Shown piece by piece: positions 38,561 through 46,788 of a stretch of DNA of 64,000 nt (positions within the stretch are counted from its first letter, which is position 1; each line of letters opens with the position of its first letter). A program made the position numbers and the translations under genes. The DNA comes from Streptomyces sp. BK208. Its GTDB lineage: Bacteria; Actinomycetota; Actinomycetes; Streptomycetales; Streptomycetaceae. The stretch is taken from the NCBI RefSeq assembly GCF_004364245.1, contig NZ_SOAV01000011.1:245215-309214 (forward strand), in the 5' to 3' direction. The notes beneath the pieces were generated by a model. It had not been told where the DNA came from. It saw nothing but the letters and a program-made list of their open reading frames with translations, and made no database searches.

Positions 38561-38945
38561 TCACTGACGCCCCTGAGTGCCCCGGGTTCACACGTCGAAA
38601 CACACGACGGCCCACGCCACACGCGCGCGTACAGCCGCGCTGCTGCCCCTGACCACAGGCACTCGTGCGCGGGCGTGAAGGCCACAGCATCGCGCGCCCT
38701 CCGCGCTCCCACATTCATGCACGCACTGTGGACGTGTTCGGGTTTCTGCCGGACAGTCGAGAGGAGTGCCGCCGCCGCCATCTCCTCCACCCCCGAAATG
38801 ACAGTGCCTCGTCTCCGAAGTCCCCCAGGCCGCGGCAGTCGGCAACCCCTCGTCCCTGGCCGGACACCTCCGTTGGTCCGCACCACGTTCCGGTGCGCAC
38901 CGACCAACCGCTCCCAAGAGACGGCTACCGGAAGGGCCCCTCACC
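38561..38945. other. Junction region between core genes and the FAS-like island
   Basis: No open frame here has convincing codon bias. Third-position GC appears lower than in flanking core genes. It ends with GGAAGG 10 bases before the accB start. I see no repeat, tRNA or integrase that would mark a classical island end. Confidence 0.5.
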
Positions 38946-40547
38946 ATGACGAAGGCGAACTCGGGCGAACCCGCACCGGTCCCCTCGATCCTCTCTCCCG
39001 ACATGGCCGAACGCTGCACCGCGGTGGCCGAAGCCAAGGCAGCCGCCCACCACGTGCACAGGGATGCCACCCGACGCCAGCACGAGCGCGGGAAACTGAC
39101 GGCTCACCAGCGTCTCGACCTGCTCTTCGACTCAGGTTCCTTCCGGGAGATCCAGGCCCTTCGACGCCACACCGCCACCGGCTTCGGACTGGAAGACCAC
39201 AGACCGCCCTCCGACGGTGTCATCACCGGCTGGGGAACCGTCTACGGACGCACCGTCTATGCCTACGCCAGCGATTTCCGCATCATGGGCGGCTCCCTCG
39301 GCGCGACCCACGCATCGAAGATCCATCGCGTAATGGACCTCGCCGAAGCCGCCGGCGCCCCACTGATCAGCCTCAACGATGGAGCAGGGGCACGCATCCA
39401 GGAAGGTGTCGCGGCCCTGAACGGCTACGGTGGGATCTTTCGGCGCAACGTCCGCGCCTCCGGCGTCATCCCTCAGATCAGCGTCATCCTCGGCCCGTGC
39501 GCAGGCGGCGCCGCCTACTCACCCGCGCTGACCGACGCCGTCTTCATGGTCCGCAAGGTGGGGCAGATGTTCCTCACCGGCCCGGGTGTGGTCAAGACCG
39601 TCACGGGCGAGGACGTCAGCAGCGAGGACCTCGGCGGCGCGGACATGCACGCCGGCGTTTCCGGGCTGGCACAGTTCGTTCACGCCGATGAGGAAGCCTG
39701 CCTGGGCGAGGTACGCCGGCTGATCTCCTTCATTCCGTACAACAACCAGACTCCGCCACCGGAGTACCGCTGCGAGGACCCGATCGACCGGCCCGGCGAC
39801 TCCCTCCTCCAACTCGTGCCCACGGACCGCAACAGCAGCTACGACATGCTCAAGGTGATCGAGGAAATCGTCGACGACGCCGACTTTCTCCAGGTTCATG
39901 AACACTGGGCTCCCAATGTCCTGTGCGGACTGGCCCGTTTCGCCGGCGCCACGGTCGGCATCATCGCCAACCAGCCTCTGCACCTCGCCGGTGTCCTGGA
40001 CATCAACGCCTCACAGAAGGCGGCGCGCTTCGTGGCGATGTGCGACGCCTTCAACATCCCCCTGCTCACCCTGGTCGATGTCCCCGGCTTCCTGCCCGGT
40101 CCCGACCAGGAACGCGGCGGCGTCATCCGACACGGTGCAAAACTCCTGCACGCCTACTGTGCCGCCACTGTCCCCCGCGTCCAGATCATCATCCGTAAGG
40201 CCTACGGCGGCGCCTACATCGTCATGGACTCACCTTCCATCGGATGTGACCTCTCCTACGCGTGGCCCACCAACGAAGTGGCCGTCATGGGCGCGGAAGG
40301 AGCGGCCGAAGTCGTCTTCCGTGAGCAGATCCGCTCCGCCGACGACCCCGGAACCGCCCGCGCCGAGGCCTCCGACCGATACCGCGAGCAGCTGATGCAC
40401 CCGTTGCTCACCGCCGAACTCGGCTACGTCGACGATGTCATCGATCCACGCTCCACCCGTCAGATCGTGATCGAGGCATTCACCACCCTGTACGCGAAGA
40501 AGCAGACGGCCAACCCGGCGCGGAAACACAGCATCACGCCCCTGTGA
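38946..40547 (+). CDS. Acyl-CoA carboxylase beta subunit (carboxyltransferase)
   Basis: A 533-residue AccB/PccB-type carboxyltransferase that moves CO2 from biotin to acetyl-, propionyl- or longer acyl-CoA. It has the acyl-CoA site GGSLGATHASKI and LNDGAGARIQEGV, the oxyanion loop GPCAGGAAYSPAL, the biotin-side KAYGGAYIVMDSPSIGCDLSYAWP and PGFLPGPDQERGG. It is coupled to a small epsilon-like subunit (40544/40577-40828). No biotin carboxylase alpha subunit is in the cluster, so it presumably shares the housekeeping one. Role inferred: supplies the malonyl- or alkylmalonyl-CoA extender for the neighbouring Fab-like genes. Confidence 0.94.
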   Translation: MTKANSGEPAPVPSILSPDMAERCTAVAEAKAAAHHVHRDATRRQHERGKLTAHQRLDLLFDSGSFREIQALRRHTATGFGLEDHRPPSDGVITGWGTVYGRTVYAYASDFRIMGGSLGATHASKIHRVMDLAEAAGAPLISLNDGAGARIQEGVAALNGYGGIFRRNVRASGVIPQISVILGPCAGGAAYSPALTDAVFMVRKVGQMFLTGPGVVKTVTGEDVSSEDLGGADMHAGVSGLAQFVHADEEACLGEVRRLISFIPYNNQTPPPEYRCEDPIDRPGDSLLQLVPTDRNSSYDMLKVIEEIVDDADFLQVHEHWAPNVLCGLARFAGATVGIIANQPLHLAGVLDINASQKAARFVAMCDAFNIPLLTLVDVPGFLPGPDQERGGVIRHGAKLLHAYCAATVPRVQIIIRKAYGGAYIVMDSPSIGCDLSYAWPTNEVAVMGAEGAAEVVFREQIRSADDPGTARAEASDRYREQLMHPLLTAELGYVDDVIDPRSTRQIVIEAFTTLYAKKQTANPARKHSITPL

Positions 40548-40576
40548 ACGAGGAAAGCTCAAGAAAGAAGCACCTC

Positions 40577-40828
40577 ATGGACATCGCGTTCGTCAGAGCC
40601 CGCCTGCAAGAAGACCTCCGCATCCGAAGGGGGCACGCCACACCCGAAGAAGTGCAGGCCGTCCTCGAGGCCCTCTGCCGCATGGTCGACGCAGCAGTGA
40701 CATCACCCAACCGCGTGGTGCCCGACCTCAGCGCCGGGCAGTACGTGCCGCCTCAAGCCTGGAACAAACCGTCGCGTCTCCACAGCACCCCGATCGAACA
40801 GGTCACCCCGGGCGGAGAGAATCTCTGA
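40577..40828 (+). CDS. Acyl-CoA carboxylase epsilon-like subunit
   Basis: An 83-residue protein with the epsilon-subunit core IRRGHATPEEVQAVLEALCR. Epsilon subunits stabilise actinobacterial acyl-CoA carboxylase beta hexamers. It follows the beta subunit directly. The ATG at 40577 is taken as start; an in-frame GTG at 40544 overlaps the beta-subunit stop and would add 11 residues. Confidence 0.72.
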   Translation: MDIAFVRARLQEDLRIRRGHATPEEVQAVLEALCRMVDAAVTSPNRVVPDLSAGQYVPPQAWNKPSRLHSTPIEQVTPGGENL

Positions 40829-40883
40829 ACGGCCAAGGGCTCAGTGGTCCGGAGGAATCCCTAGCCGGATCGGATCGAACCGA

Positions 40884-40927
40884 GTGTCACCATGACATCG
40901 CCCCCCTGCGCCGACCGATGGTGACAC
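40884..40927. repeat. Perfect 10-bp inverted repeat with 24-base spacer
   Basis: GTGTCACCAT (40884-40893) and ATGGTGACAC (40918-40927), 56 bp after the epsilon-subunit stop. Could be a terminator stem or a widely spaced operator pair. Confidence 0.55.
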
Positions 40928-41172
40928 CGAGAACGAGGGTGACCGGCGATACGGTCGTCGCCGAAGAGAGCAGCGTTCGGGAGGCGGTGCGTAAAACGGG
41001 CCGGCCCATCGGCAGCACATGAACGTGGGAATTTCGGTCACCGCGATTCCAGACCCTTTCAGGGCGCTGACGGTCGACCAAAGAATCCGTTGTTCACGGA
41101 AACTGATGTGTGCTCAGGAGCGCCGCCCTGGGCGCACCCGTTGACACTCGATGCTCCCCGCACTCCCTGCGC

Positions 41173-41191
41173 GCCCCCTATTTGAGGGGGC
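41173..41191. terminator. Hairpin upstream of the halogenase
   Basis: GCCCCCT and AGGGGGC pair around ATTTG. It lies 345 bp after the carboxylase pair and 148 bp before the halogenase start. It is a terminator or a 5' leader hairpin. Confidence 0.4.
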
Positions 41192-41338
41192 CGTGGTGAT
41201 GGGAATATGAATGACACCCTCAAGTGCGTCTAGTGCGTGAGGCGGCCTAAGCCGCTGATTCTGCATAGAGCGCGGCGTTTTCGCTTCGGACGCCCACGAA
41301 CAGGCTCACTTCCCATCTCGCGAAACGCTGGAGAGCCT

Positions 41339-42841
41339 GTGCCCGGAGATTCTTACGATGCGATTGTGATTGGCGGGGGCCCCGCGGGTTCCACTGCGGC
41401 GACACTCATCGCCCTGGACGGTAACCGGGTACTGCTTCTGGAGAAGGAGAGGTTCCCGCGATATCAGATCGGTGAGTCTCTGCTGCCTGCGACCGTGCAC
41501 GGAATATGCCCGATGCTCGGTGTGGACGGGGCCCTCAGGGAAGCGGGGTTCACCGTCAAGCGCGGAGGCTCCTTCCGCTGGGGCAAGAACCCGGACCTGT
41601 GGACCTTCGCCTTCACCACCTCGGACCGCATGAGCGAGCCGACGGGTTTCTCGTACCAGGTCGAGCGGTCCAGGTTCGACGACATCATGCTGCGCAATGC
41701 TGAGCGGGCGGGAGTGGAGGTCCGCGAGGAGCACCCCGTGGTCAGGGTGCTGCGGGACGGCTCGCGGGTCACCGGGGTCGGTTTCACCGACCCGCAGGGC
41801 AAGTCCGGCGAAGCCTCCGCCCAGTTCGTGCTGGACGCGTCCGGCCACACAGGACGCCTGCACAACGAGGTCGGAGGCGAACGGAAGTACTCGCCGTTCT
41901 TCAAGCACGTCGCCCTGTTCGGCTACTTCAAGGGCGGCAAGCGGATTCCGGAACCCAACTCCGGGAACGTACTGTCCGTCGCCTTCGACAGCGGCTGGTT
42001 CTGGTACATCCCGCTCTCGCCGACGCTGACCAGCGTCGGAGCTGTGGTGAGAAGCGAGCTGGCCGGCAGGATCCAGGGCGATCCGGAGGAGGCGTACCGA
42101 GCACTGATCGCGGAGTCTCCCCTGATCAGCGAGTACCTGGAAGGGGCGGAACGTGCTACGGAGCCGCCGTACGACCGTCTGCGGGTGCGAAAGGACTTTT
42201 CGTACACGCAAACCGCCATGCACGCGCCAGGGATGGCATTGATCGGGGATGCGGCGTGCTTCGTCGACCCGGTGCTCTCCACGGGCGTGCATCTGGCCAC
42301 CTACGCGGGGATGCTGGCCGCACGGTCGGTGAACTCGGTGCTGGCCGGGCTCGTGGCGGAGGAGCCGGCGTTTCAGGAGTTCGAGCGCCGCTACCGGCGT
42401 GAGTTCACCTCCCTGCACGACTTCCTCGTCTCCTTCTACGGAACGAACCTGGACGAGAAGTCCTACTTCTGGCAGGCGCAGAGAATCACCGGTCAACAGG
42501 GCGGCGCGGCCGAGGCGTTCGTGGACCTCGTCGGCGGAGTCGCGTCGGGGGAACTCCTTCCTGAAGATCCGCTGACCGCGGCCGCGCGGACCGAGAAGGC
42601 GCGGGAGGCCCTGGTGGGAGTGACAACGACCACCAATGAGCTCGGTGACGCCCAGGGACTCTTCGAGGTGCCGCTGGCAGCCACGGCATTGGCGGAATCC
42701 CAGACCCTCGTGGCGCGAGGTCAGCAGCACCGCGGGCAGCTCACGGAGGGCGCGCTGCTCGCAGGCGGTCTGCGAGCTTCGGAGGACGGCAGGCGCTGGC
42801 TGCCGGTTGAGTCTGAGGAGCAGCCACAGGAAGACACGTGA
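41339..42841 (+). CDS. FAD-dependent halogenase
   Basis: A 500-residue flavin-dependent halogenase-like protein. It has the dinucleotide motif VIGGGPAGSTAA (residues 10-21), RYQIGESLLPATVHG, and GWFWYIP at 219-225, the W-x-W-x-I-P signature that separates halogenases from monooxygenases. LIGDAACFVDPVLSTGVHLA closes the FAD domain. The long C-terminal part resembles PrnC/PltA/CmlS-type enzymes acting on phenols, pyrroles or acyl-carrier-bound substrates. The GTG at 41339 follows GGAGAG by 5 bases; the upstream frame extension lacks similarity. It is coupled to the antiporter by a 4-bp overlap. No flavin reductase gene is nearby. Confidence 0.9.
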   Translation: MPGDSYDAIVIGGGPAGSTAATLIALDGNRVLLLEKERFPRYQIGESLLPATVHGICPMLGVDGALREAGFTVKRGGSFRWGKNPDLWTFAFTTSDRMSEPTGFSYQVERSRFDDIMLRNAERAGVEVREEHPVVRVLRDGSRVTGVGFTDPQGKSGEASAQFVLDASGHTGRLHNEVGGERKYSPFFKHVALFGYFKGGKRIPEPNSGNVLSVAFDSGWFWYIPLSPTLTSVGAVVRSELAGRIQGDPEEAYRALIAESPLISEYLEGAERATEPPYDRLRVRKDFSYTQTAMHAPGMALIGDAACFVDPVLSTGVHLATYAGMLAARSVNSVLAGLVAEEPAFQEFERRYRREFTSLHDFLVSFYGTNLDEKSYFWQAQRITGQQGGAAEAFVDLVGGVASGELLPEDPLTAAARTEKAREALVGVTTTTNELGDAQGLFEVPLAATALAESQTLVARGQQHRGQLTEGALLAGGLRASEDGRRWLPVESEEQPQEDT

Positions 42842-44142
42842 GCTGGCGTGATCCGCTGGTGTCGGTGGCCGGTGCGATGACACCGGCCGCCGGCACCAGT
42901 TCCTTTCTGATCCGCGCGGCCCTGCTGCTGGCAGCCGCGCGCGGTCTCGGCCGGGTGGCCTCCCGGCTTGGGACTCCGGCAGTGACAGGAGAGCTGTGCG
43001 CGGGAGTAGTCCTGGGGCCCGCCGTCCTGGGCAGCGTCTGGCCGCCGGCAGGGCGGTGGATCATGGGCGACGCCGGCGACCAGGCATCGCTGGCGGCGGT
43101 GGCGCAGCTGGGGGTGGTCTTCCTCGTCGGCCTGGCCGGCCTGGAGCTCCGGTTGACAGGCATCGACGTGCGGACCGTGTCGACCGTGGCAGCCTGCGGG
43201 CTGCTGCTGCCGCTGGCAGGCGGTTTCACTCTGGCCTTCCACCTCCCCGTTGCCTGGCGGGGTCCGCAGGCCGGCCGATCCGTCGAGTTCGCGCTGTTCG
43301 TGGGTGTGGCGTTGGCTTTCACAGCCGTACCCGTCATCGCCAAGACCCTTACCGATCTGGGACTGCTCCGTCACCGCATAGGGCAGTTCGTGCTGATGGT
43401 CTCAGCCGTCGACGACGCGGTGGGCTGGCTCCTGCTCGCGGCGCTGGCTTCACTGGGCCGTGAGCAGGCATCCGGCCCGTACGCGATCGCGGTCACGTCG
43501 GGCGCCATGGTGGCGGTCAGCGTGGGGTGCTGGCTGGCCGGGCGGCTCGCGGGGCGCTGCTTGGAGGCCAGACGTGGCGCCGACGCCGCCGCGGGGATGG
43601 CCGTGCTGTTCCTGGTCAGCGCCGGAGCCAGTGGCCTCGCCGGTCTGGAAGCGGTTTTCGGGCCGTTCATCGCCGGGGTGGCCCTCGGCCGTCGCGCGCC
43701 ACAACTGGCGGAGGAGCGAGGCCCGCTGTCCGCCGTGGTGCTGAGAGTGTTGGCCCCGCTCTTCTTCTCGACCGTCGGCCTCAAGGTCGACTTCGCAGGT
43801 CTGGCCGGGTGGAAGCCGCTCACCGCCGCAGCGGCCGTGCTGGCCGTAGCCACCGTCGGCAAGGTCGTCGGAGGGTATGCCGCCGCCAGATGGACCGGCT
43901 CCCCACCGTGGGAGGCCTTCGCCGTCGGCATCGGCATCAACGGACGGGGAGTGGTCACCATCGTGGTGGCCTCCGTGGGACTGTCCATCGGAGTGTTCAG
44001 CTCCGAGCTGTACACCGTTCTCGTACTGGTCGCGGTGATCACGTCGGCTGTGTCAGGGCCGCTGCTCAGGGTGAGCGTGGACCGTCACAAGCGCACCGCG
44101 CCCCATCAGGAGACGACGGGAAGCCCCGACAACGGGCAGTAG
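42838..44142 (+). CDS. Kef-type monovalent cation/proton antiporter
   Basis: A 434-residue polytopic membrane protein of the CPA2 family: GELCAGVVLGPAVLGSVWP, FLVGLAGLELRL, AVPVIAKTLTDLGLL (discontinuous helix), VSAVDDAVGWLLLAAL, FSTVGLKVDF and GINGRGVVTIVVASVGL. The start codon overlaps the halogenase stop (GTGA), so both are co-translated. In antibiotic clusters such antiporters are proposed exporters or pH/ion-balance proteins; the role here is inferred. Its 3' end overlaps the convergent FabD-like gene by 37 bp. Confidence 0.9.
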   Translation: MSWRDPLVSVAGAMTPAAGTSSFLIRAALLLAAARGLGRVASRLGTPAVTGELCAGVVLGPAVLGSVWPPAGRWIMGDAGDQASLAAVAQLGVVFLVGLAGLELRLTGIDVRTVSTVAACGLLLPLAGGFTLAFHLPVAWRGPQAGRSVEFALFVGVALAFTAVPVIAKTLTDLGLLRHRIGQFVLMVSAVDDAVGWLLLAALASLGREQASGPYAIAVTSGAMVAVSVGCWLAGRLAGRCLEARRGADAAAGMAVLFLVSAGASGLAGLEAVFGPFIAGVALGRRAPQLAEERGPLSAVVLRVLAPLFFSTVGLKVDFAGLAGWKPLTAAAAVLAVATVGKVVGGYAAARWTGSPPWEAFAVGIGINGRGVVTIVVASVGLSIGVFSSELYTVLVLVAVITSAVSGPLLRVSVDRHKRTAPHQETTGSPDNGQ

Positions 44143-44999
44143 GCCCTGGCCCCAGGGTGCTTCTGACCCACGACCTCCCAGACTGCCTGTGTGATTCCGG
44201 CAGGCGGCCCGCACTCGACGAAGGTGGTCGCGCCGGCCTGCGCGAGCGCGACAAGTGCCGACGGCAGACGCACCGGATTGGCCACGTTCTCGGCCAGACA
44301 CCGGGCCAGGTCGTCGTCGTCGGTGTACCAGCGGCCCGCGAGGGGCGAGTACACGGGGCGCCGGAGCGGGCGTTGCTCCAGAACGGCCATGTCCTTGGCG
44401 TAACGAGCCACTGTCCCGGCCAGCGCCGGATGATGGATCATGTAGGGGACGTCGAGCTCCCTGGGACGCAGACCCGCCTCGGCCGCCTCCTCCAGCACGG
44501 CGCGCAACGGTGCACCAGGCCCAGTCAACACCAGCAGGCGGTCCTGGTTGTACCCACCGATGACCACCTCGCCGCCTCCCGCCGCCAGTACGGGCTGTAT
44601 CTGCTCGGCGCTCCCGCGCACCAGGGCCACGCCCCCCAGCCCTTCATAGGCACGCATCGACCTGACCAGGTAACACACACCCAGGGCACCGTCACTGACG
44701 GAGAGCGCCCCCGCGCACACCAGGGCTGGGATCTCTCCCAGGCTGTAGCCCAACGCCATGTCCGGCTCGATTCCACGCAGGGCGAGCACCCGCATCACGG
44801 CGACGGAGGTGGCGTACAGGGTGAGCTGAGGACTGCCGGCCGCACCCTTGCGGGTGACGCCCAGGCCGAACGGCGTCCCGGCCTGGTCCACCTCGTCCAA
44901 CACCTCTGCCACCACCGAGGCGGCGCCGGGCAGGAGCGCGGCAGCATCCTGGCCGACATTGGCGCCCTGGCCGGGGAACAGGAAAGCGGTCCTGTCCAT
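44106..44999 (-). CDS. fabD: FabD-like malonyl/acyl-CoA:ACP acyltransferase with altered GHSLG motif
   Basis: A 297-residue acyltransferase of the FabD fold (FLFPGQGANVGQD, GYNQDRLLVLTGPG, VECGPPAGITQAVW). The nucleophile Ser86 is present, but the preceding residue of the normal GHSLGE is Tyr (GYSLGE). Arg113 may fill the carboxylate-binding position, and His189/His190 the catalytic base. The change may alter extender-unit choice. It is transcribed opposite to the fabH-inhA operon, in a minus-strand group with the NTF2-like and CMD-like genes. Confidence 0.88.
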   Translation of the reverse strand: MDRTAFLFPGQGANVGQDAAALLPGAASVVAEVLDEVDQAGTPFGLGVTRKGAAGSPQLTLYATSVAVMRVLALRGIEPDMALGYSLGEIPALVCAGALSVSDGALGVCYLVRSMRAYEGLGGVALVRGSAEQIQPVLAAGGGEVVIGGYNQDRLLVLTGPGAPLRAVLEEAAEAGLRPRELDVPYMIHHPALAGTVARYAKDMAVLEQRPLRRPVYSPLAGRWYTDDDDLARCLAENVANPVRLPSALVALAQAGATTFVECGPPAGITQAVWEVVGQKHPGARAYCPLSGLPVVS

Positions 45000-45101
45000 G
45001 CGAGTTGCTCCTCATCTGTCCGGGAGGACGGACGGCTCTTCCGACCGGACCAGCCGGTGGTGCAGGGCCCCAGCTCTCCGGCCCACGGCAGTGCGCCGTC
45101 G

Positions 45102-45509
45102 CTAGGCGTTACGGGTCCGGAAGCCCGGCCACGCGGACGGATCGATGTAGGAGAGGTCGCTGGTCACCTGACCTTCACGCAAGGTCAGAAAGGAACACCA
45201 GTAGGTCGTCCATTCCCTGCCCGTGTCGGGGTCGGACCCTTTCAGCTCACCGTGCACGATCGTATGGTCGTCCGTCAGAGCCGAACTGAGGATTGTGCCC
45301 CGGCGATCCGGCGCTGCGGTCAGGACCTGGTCTTCGAGCTCATGAAGTCTACCCTTGCCCGTTACGTCTACCAGGCCGGGAATCACAAGCCGGAAATCGT
45401 CACTGTAGACCTCATCAACCATCCGGTGCACATCGGTATTGAACAGGTGGATCCACTGGTTGACGATCTCGAGCGAACTCTCTCGTACGGCGTCATCCCT
45501 GTCACGCAT
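45102..45509 (-). CDS. SnoaL/NTF2-like protein
   Basis: A 135-residue alpha+beta-barrel protein of the SnoaL-like/NTF2 superfamily: ESSLEIVNQWIHLFNTDVHR, VYSDDFRLVIPGL and HTIVHGELKGSDPDTGRE with YWCSFLTLREGQV. Members include polyketide cyclases, isomerases and dehydratases. Beside FAS-like genes it could act as a cyclase or as the missing dehydratase, but no catalytic residues can be assigned from sequence alone. Confidence 0.75.
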   Translation of the reverse strand: MRDRDDAVRESSLEIVNQWIHLFNTDVHRMVDEVYSDDFRLVIPGLVDVTGKGRLHELEDQVLTAAPDRRGTILSSALTDDHTIVHGELKGSDPDTGREWTTYWCSFLTLREGQVTSDLSYIDPSAWPGFRTRNA

Positions 45510-45616
45510 GATTCCTCCGTCGTGCTCGGTGGGACGCGGCGGGAAAGCAGGAGGTGGACGCCGGGAACCGATCCGGAACGTGGCTTCGAGCCCGTGGCGC
45601 GGTACGCCGTCCGCCC

Positions 45617-46060
45617 TCAGGTTCTCGGCGTCGTGCTGTCCGTACTTCGGGGCGCCGGCAGCTTGATTCCGCGCTCCGAGAAGACCTTCTTGGCGACTAG
45701 CGTGGCATTGATCGCCCGGGCCATTCCACAGTGCACAAAGATCTGCAGAAGTGCTTCGGTGACCTCCTCAGGGCTCAGGCCCACATTGAGAGCGGCATGG
45801 ACGTGGACCTCCACCTGAGACTCGCAGCCTCCCATGGCGGCGAGTGCGCCCAGGGTGACCAACTCCCGTTCACGTAGAGTGAGCTCACTGCGGGCATAGA
45901 TTTCCCCGAACCCCCAGGCAATCCCCTGGTAGACAAGTTCCGGCGAGGTGTCCTGCAGAGCCTCGACGACCCGACGGCCGGCCTCACCGTCCACTTGGTC
46001 CAAGACGTGCATACCGCGTTCGAAACGCCGTTCACGGGTTTCTTCTCCGGGCAGTTGCAC
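45617..46060 (-). CDS. Carboxymuconolactone decarboxylase-like protein
   Basis: A 147-residue CMD-family protein: ELTLRERELVTLGALAAMGGCESQVEVHVHAALNVG and EVTEALLQIFVHCGMARAINA. There is no CxxC pair, so it resembles PcaC-type gamma-carboxymuconolactone decarboxylase more than AhpD peroxidase. The GTG at 46058-46060 is chosen because similarity and codon bias begin there; the ORF extends ~130 codons upstream without either. It is one of three minus-strand genes between the halogenase and the fabH operon; a tailoring role is inferred. Confidence 0.78.
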   Translation of the reverse strand: MQLPGEETRERRFERGMHVLDQVDGEAGRRVVEALQDTSPELVYQGIAWGFGEIYARSELTLRERELVTLGALAAMGGCESQVEVHVHAALNVGLSPEEVTEALLQIFVHCGMARAINATLVAKKVFSERGIKLPAPRSTDSTTPRT

Positions 46061-46788
46061 CAAGCTTACCGTCCAATCGACTCGATCTCCGTTGTGGTTA
46101 CCGCATCTTGTCTCGACAGGCTTTCTGCAGCACAGCACAGCCACACCGAACCCGGCAGGGAGCACGTGGAGCGCTTTTGTACACGCGGTAGCGAACCTCT
46201 CTATTCTGCGTGCGCCGCAGTGCGGCGGCGCGCACAGTGGCAGAGGGAGCGAAACCCGGGGTCCCGAGTGAGTCGAGCGCCCCGCAGGCGAGTCTTCACA
46301 AAACCCCCAGGGCCAGCCAGCCTTTCGATATCGAGAGGTCACAAGCAGATATGCGATCCGTTGACCTCGATCCCCCATCATCACTGACAGCACAGCCTTT
46401 TGTGGACTGAACCACTTCCCGGGAACTCGGCACATGCGCTCGGTCTTCCTGGCCGGCACAGTGATGTTCGGCCCACAGCCTCAGGAGCGGCCATGATGCT
46501 TCCCTCACAAGGGTCTGCCACGGCAGAGGAGGAGAAGCCAGCCCCTGCCCTGTGCTCTCTGCGCCTCGTCGCCCGTCTGGGAACTAGGAGCACAGAATCG
46601 ATCAGGCAGAGGAACGCCGCAGGCGGCAGGGAACAAGCGCATGACAACCTCCATGCCGCTCGCCTCCTCCTCTCGCCGCACCGACTCTGGCCACGCTCAG
46701 CCCATCGGCCTTGGCCCGCCGTACCCACCGCCCGGCTGTTCCTGGGGAACCCGCGCCGTGCCGGGGCCGAAGCCCGGGGAGTCCAGCG
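46061..46788. other. Long divergent intergenic region before the fabH operon
   Basis: About 730 bp without a convincing gene, and less GC-biased than its surroundings. It must carry the promoters of the CMD-like group (minus) and of the fabH-inhA operon (plus). An imperfect inverted repeat (GTGCGCCGC ... GCGGCGGCGCGCAC) lies around 46210-46239. I could not identify a regulator site with confidence. Confidence 0.5.

Larger units (their letters stand above)
40829..41338. other. Intergenic region between the carboxylase and halogenase genes
   Basis: About 510 bp with no convincing gene. It holds the long inverted repeat at 40884-40927, a TTGACA hexamer at 41141-41146 without a clear -10 at normal spacing, and the hairpin at 41173-41191. 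The halogenase promoter should lie here. Confidence 0.6.

Noticed and set aside
43527..45818. 763-residue plus-strand frame crossing the antiporter and fabD genes
   Set aside because: It overlaps several well-supported genes on both strands and has no similarity of its own.
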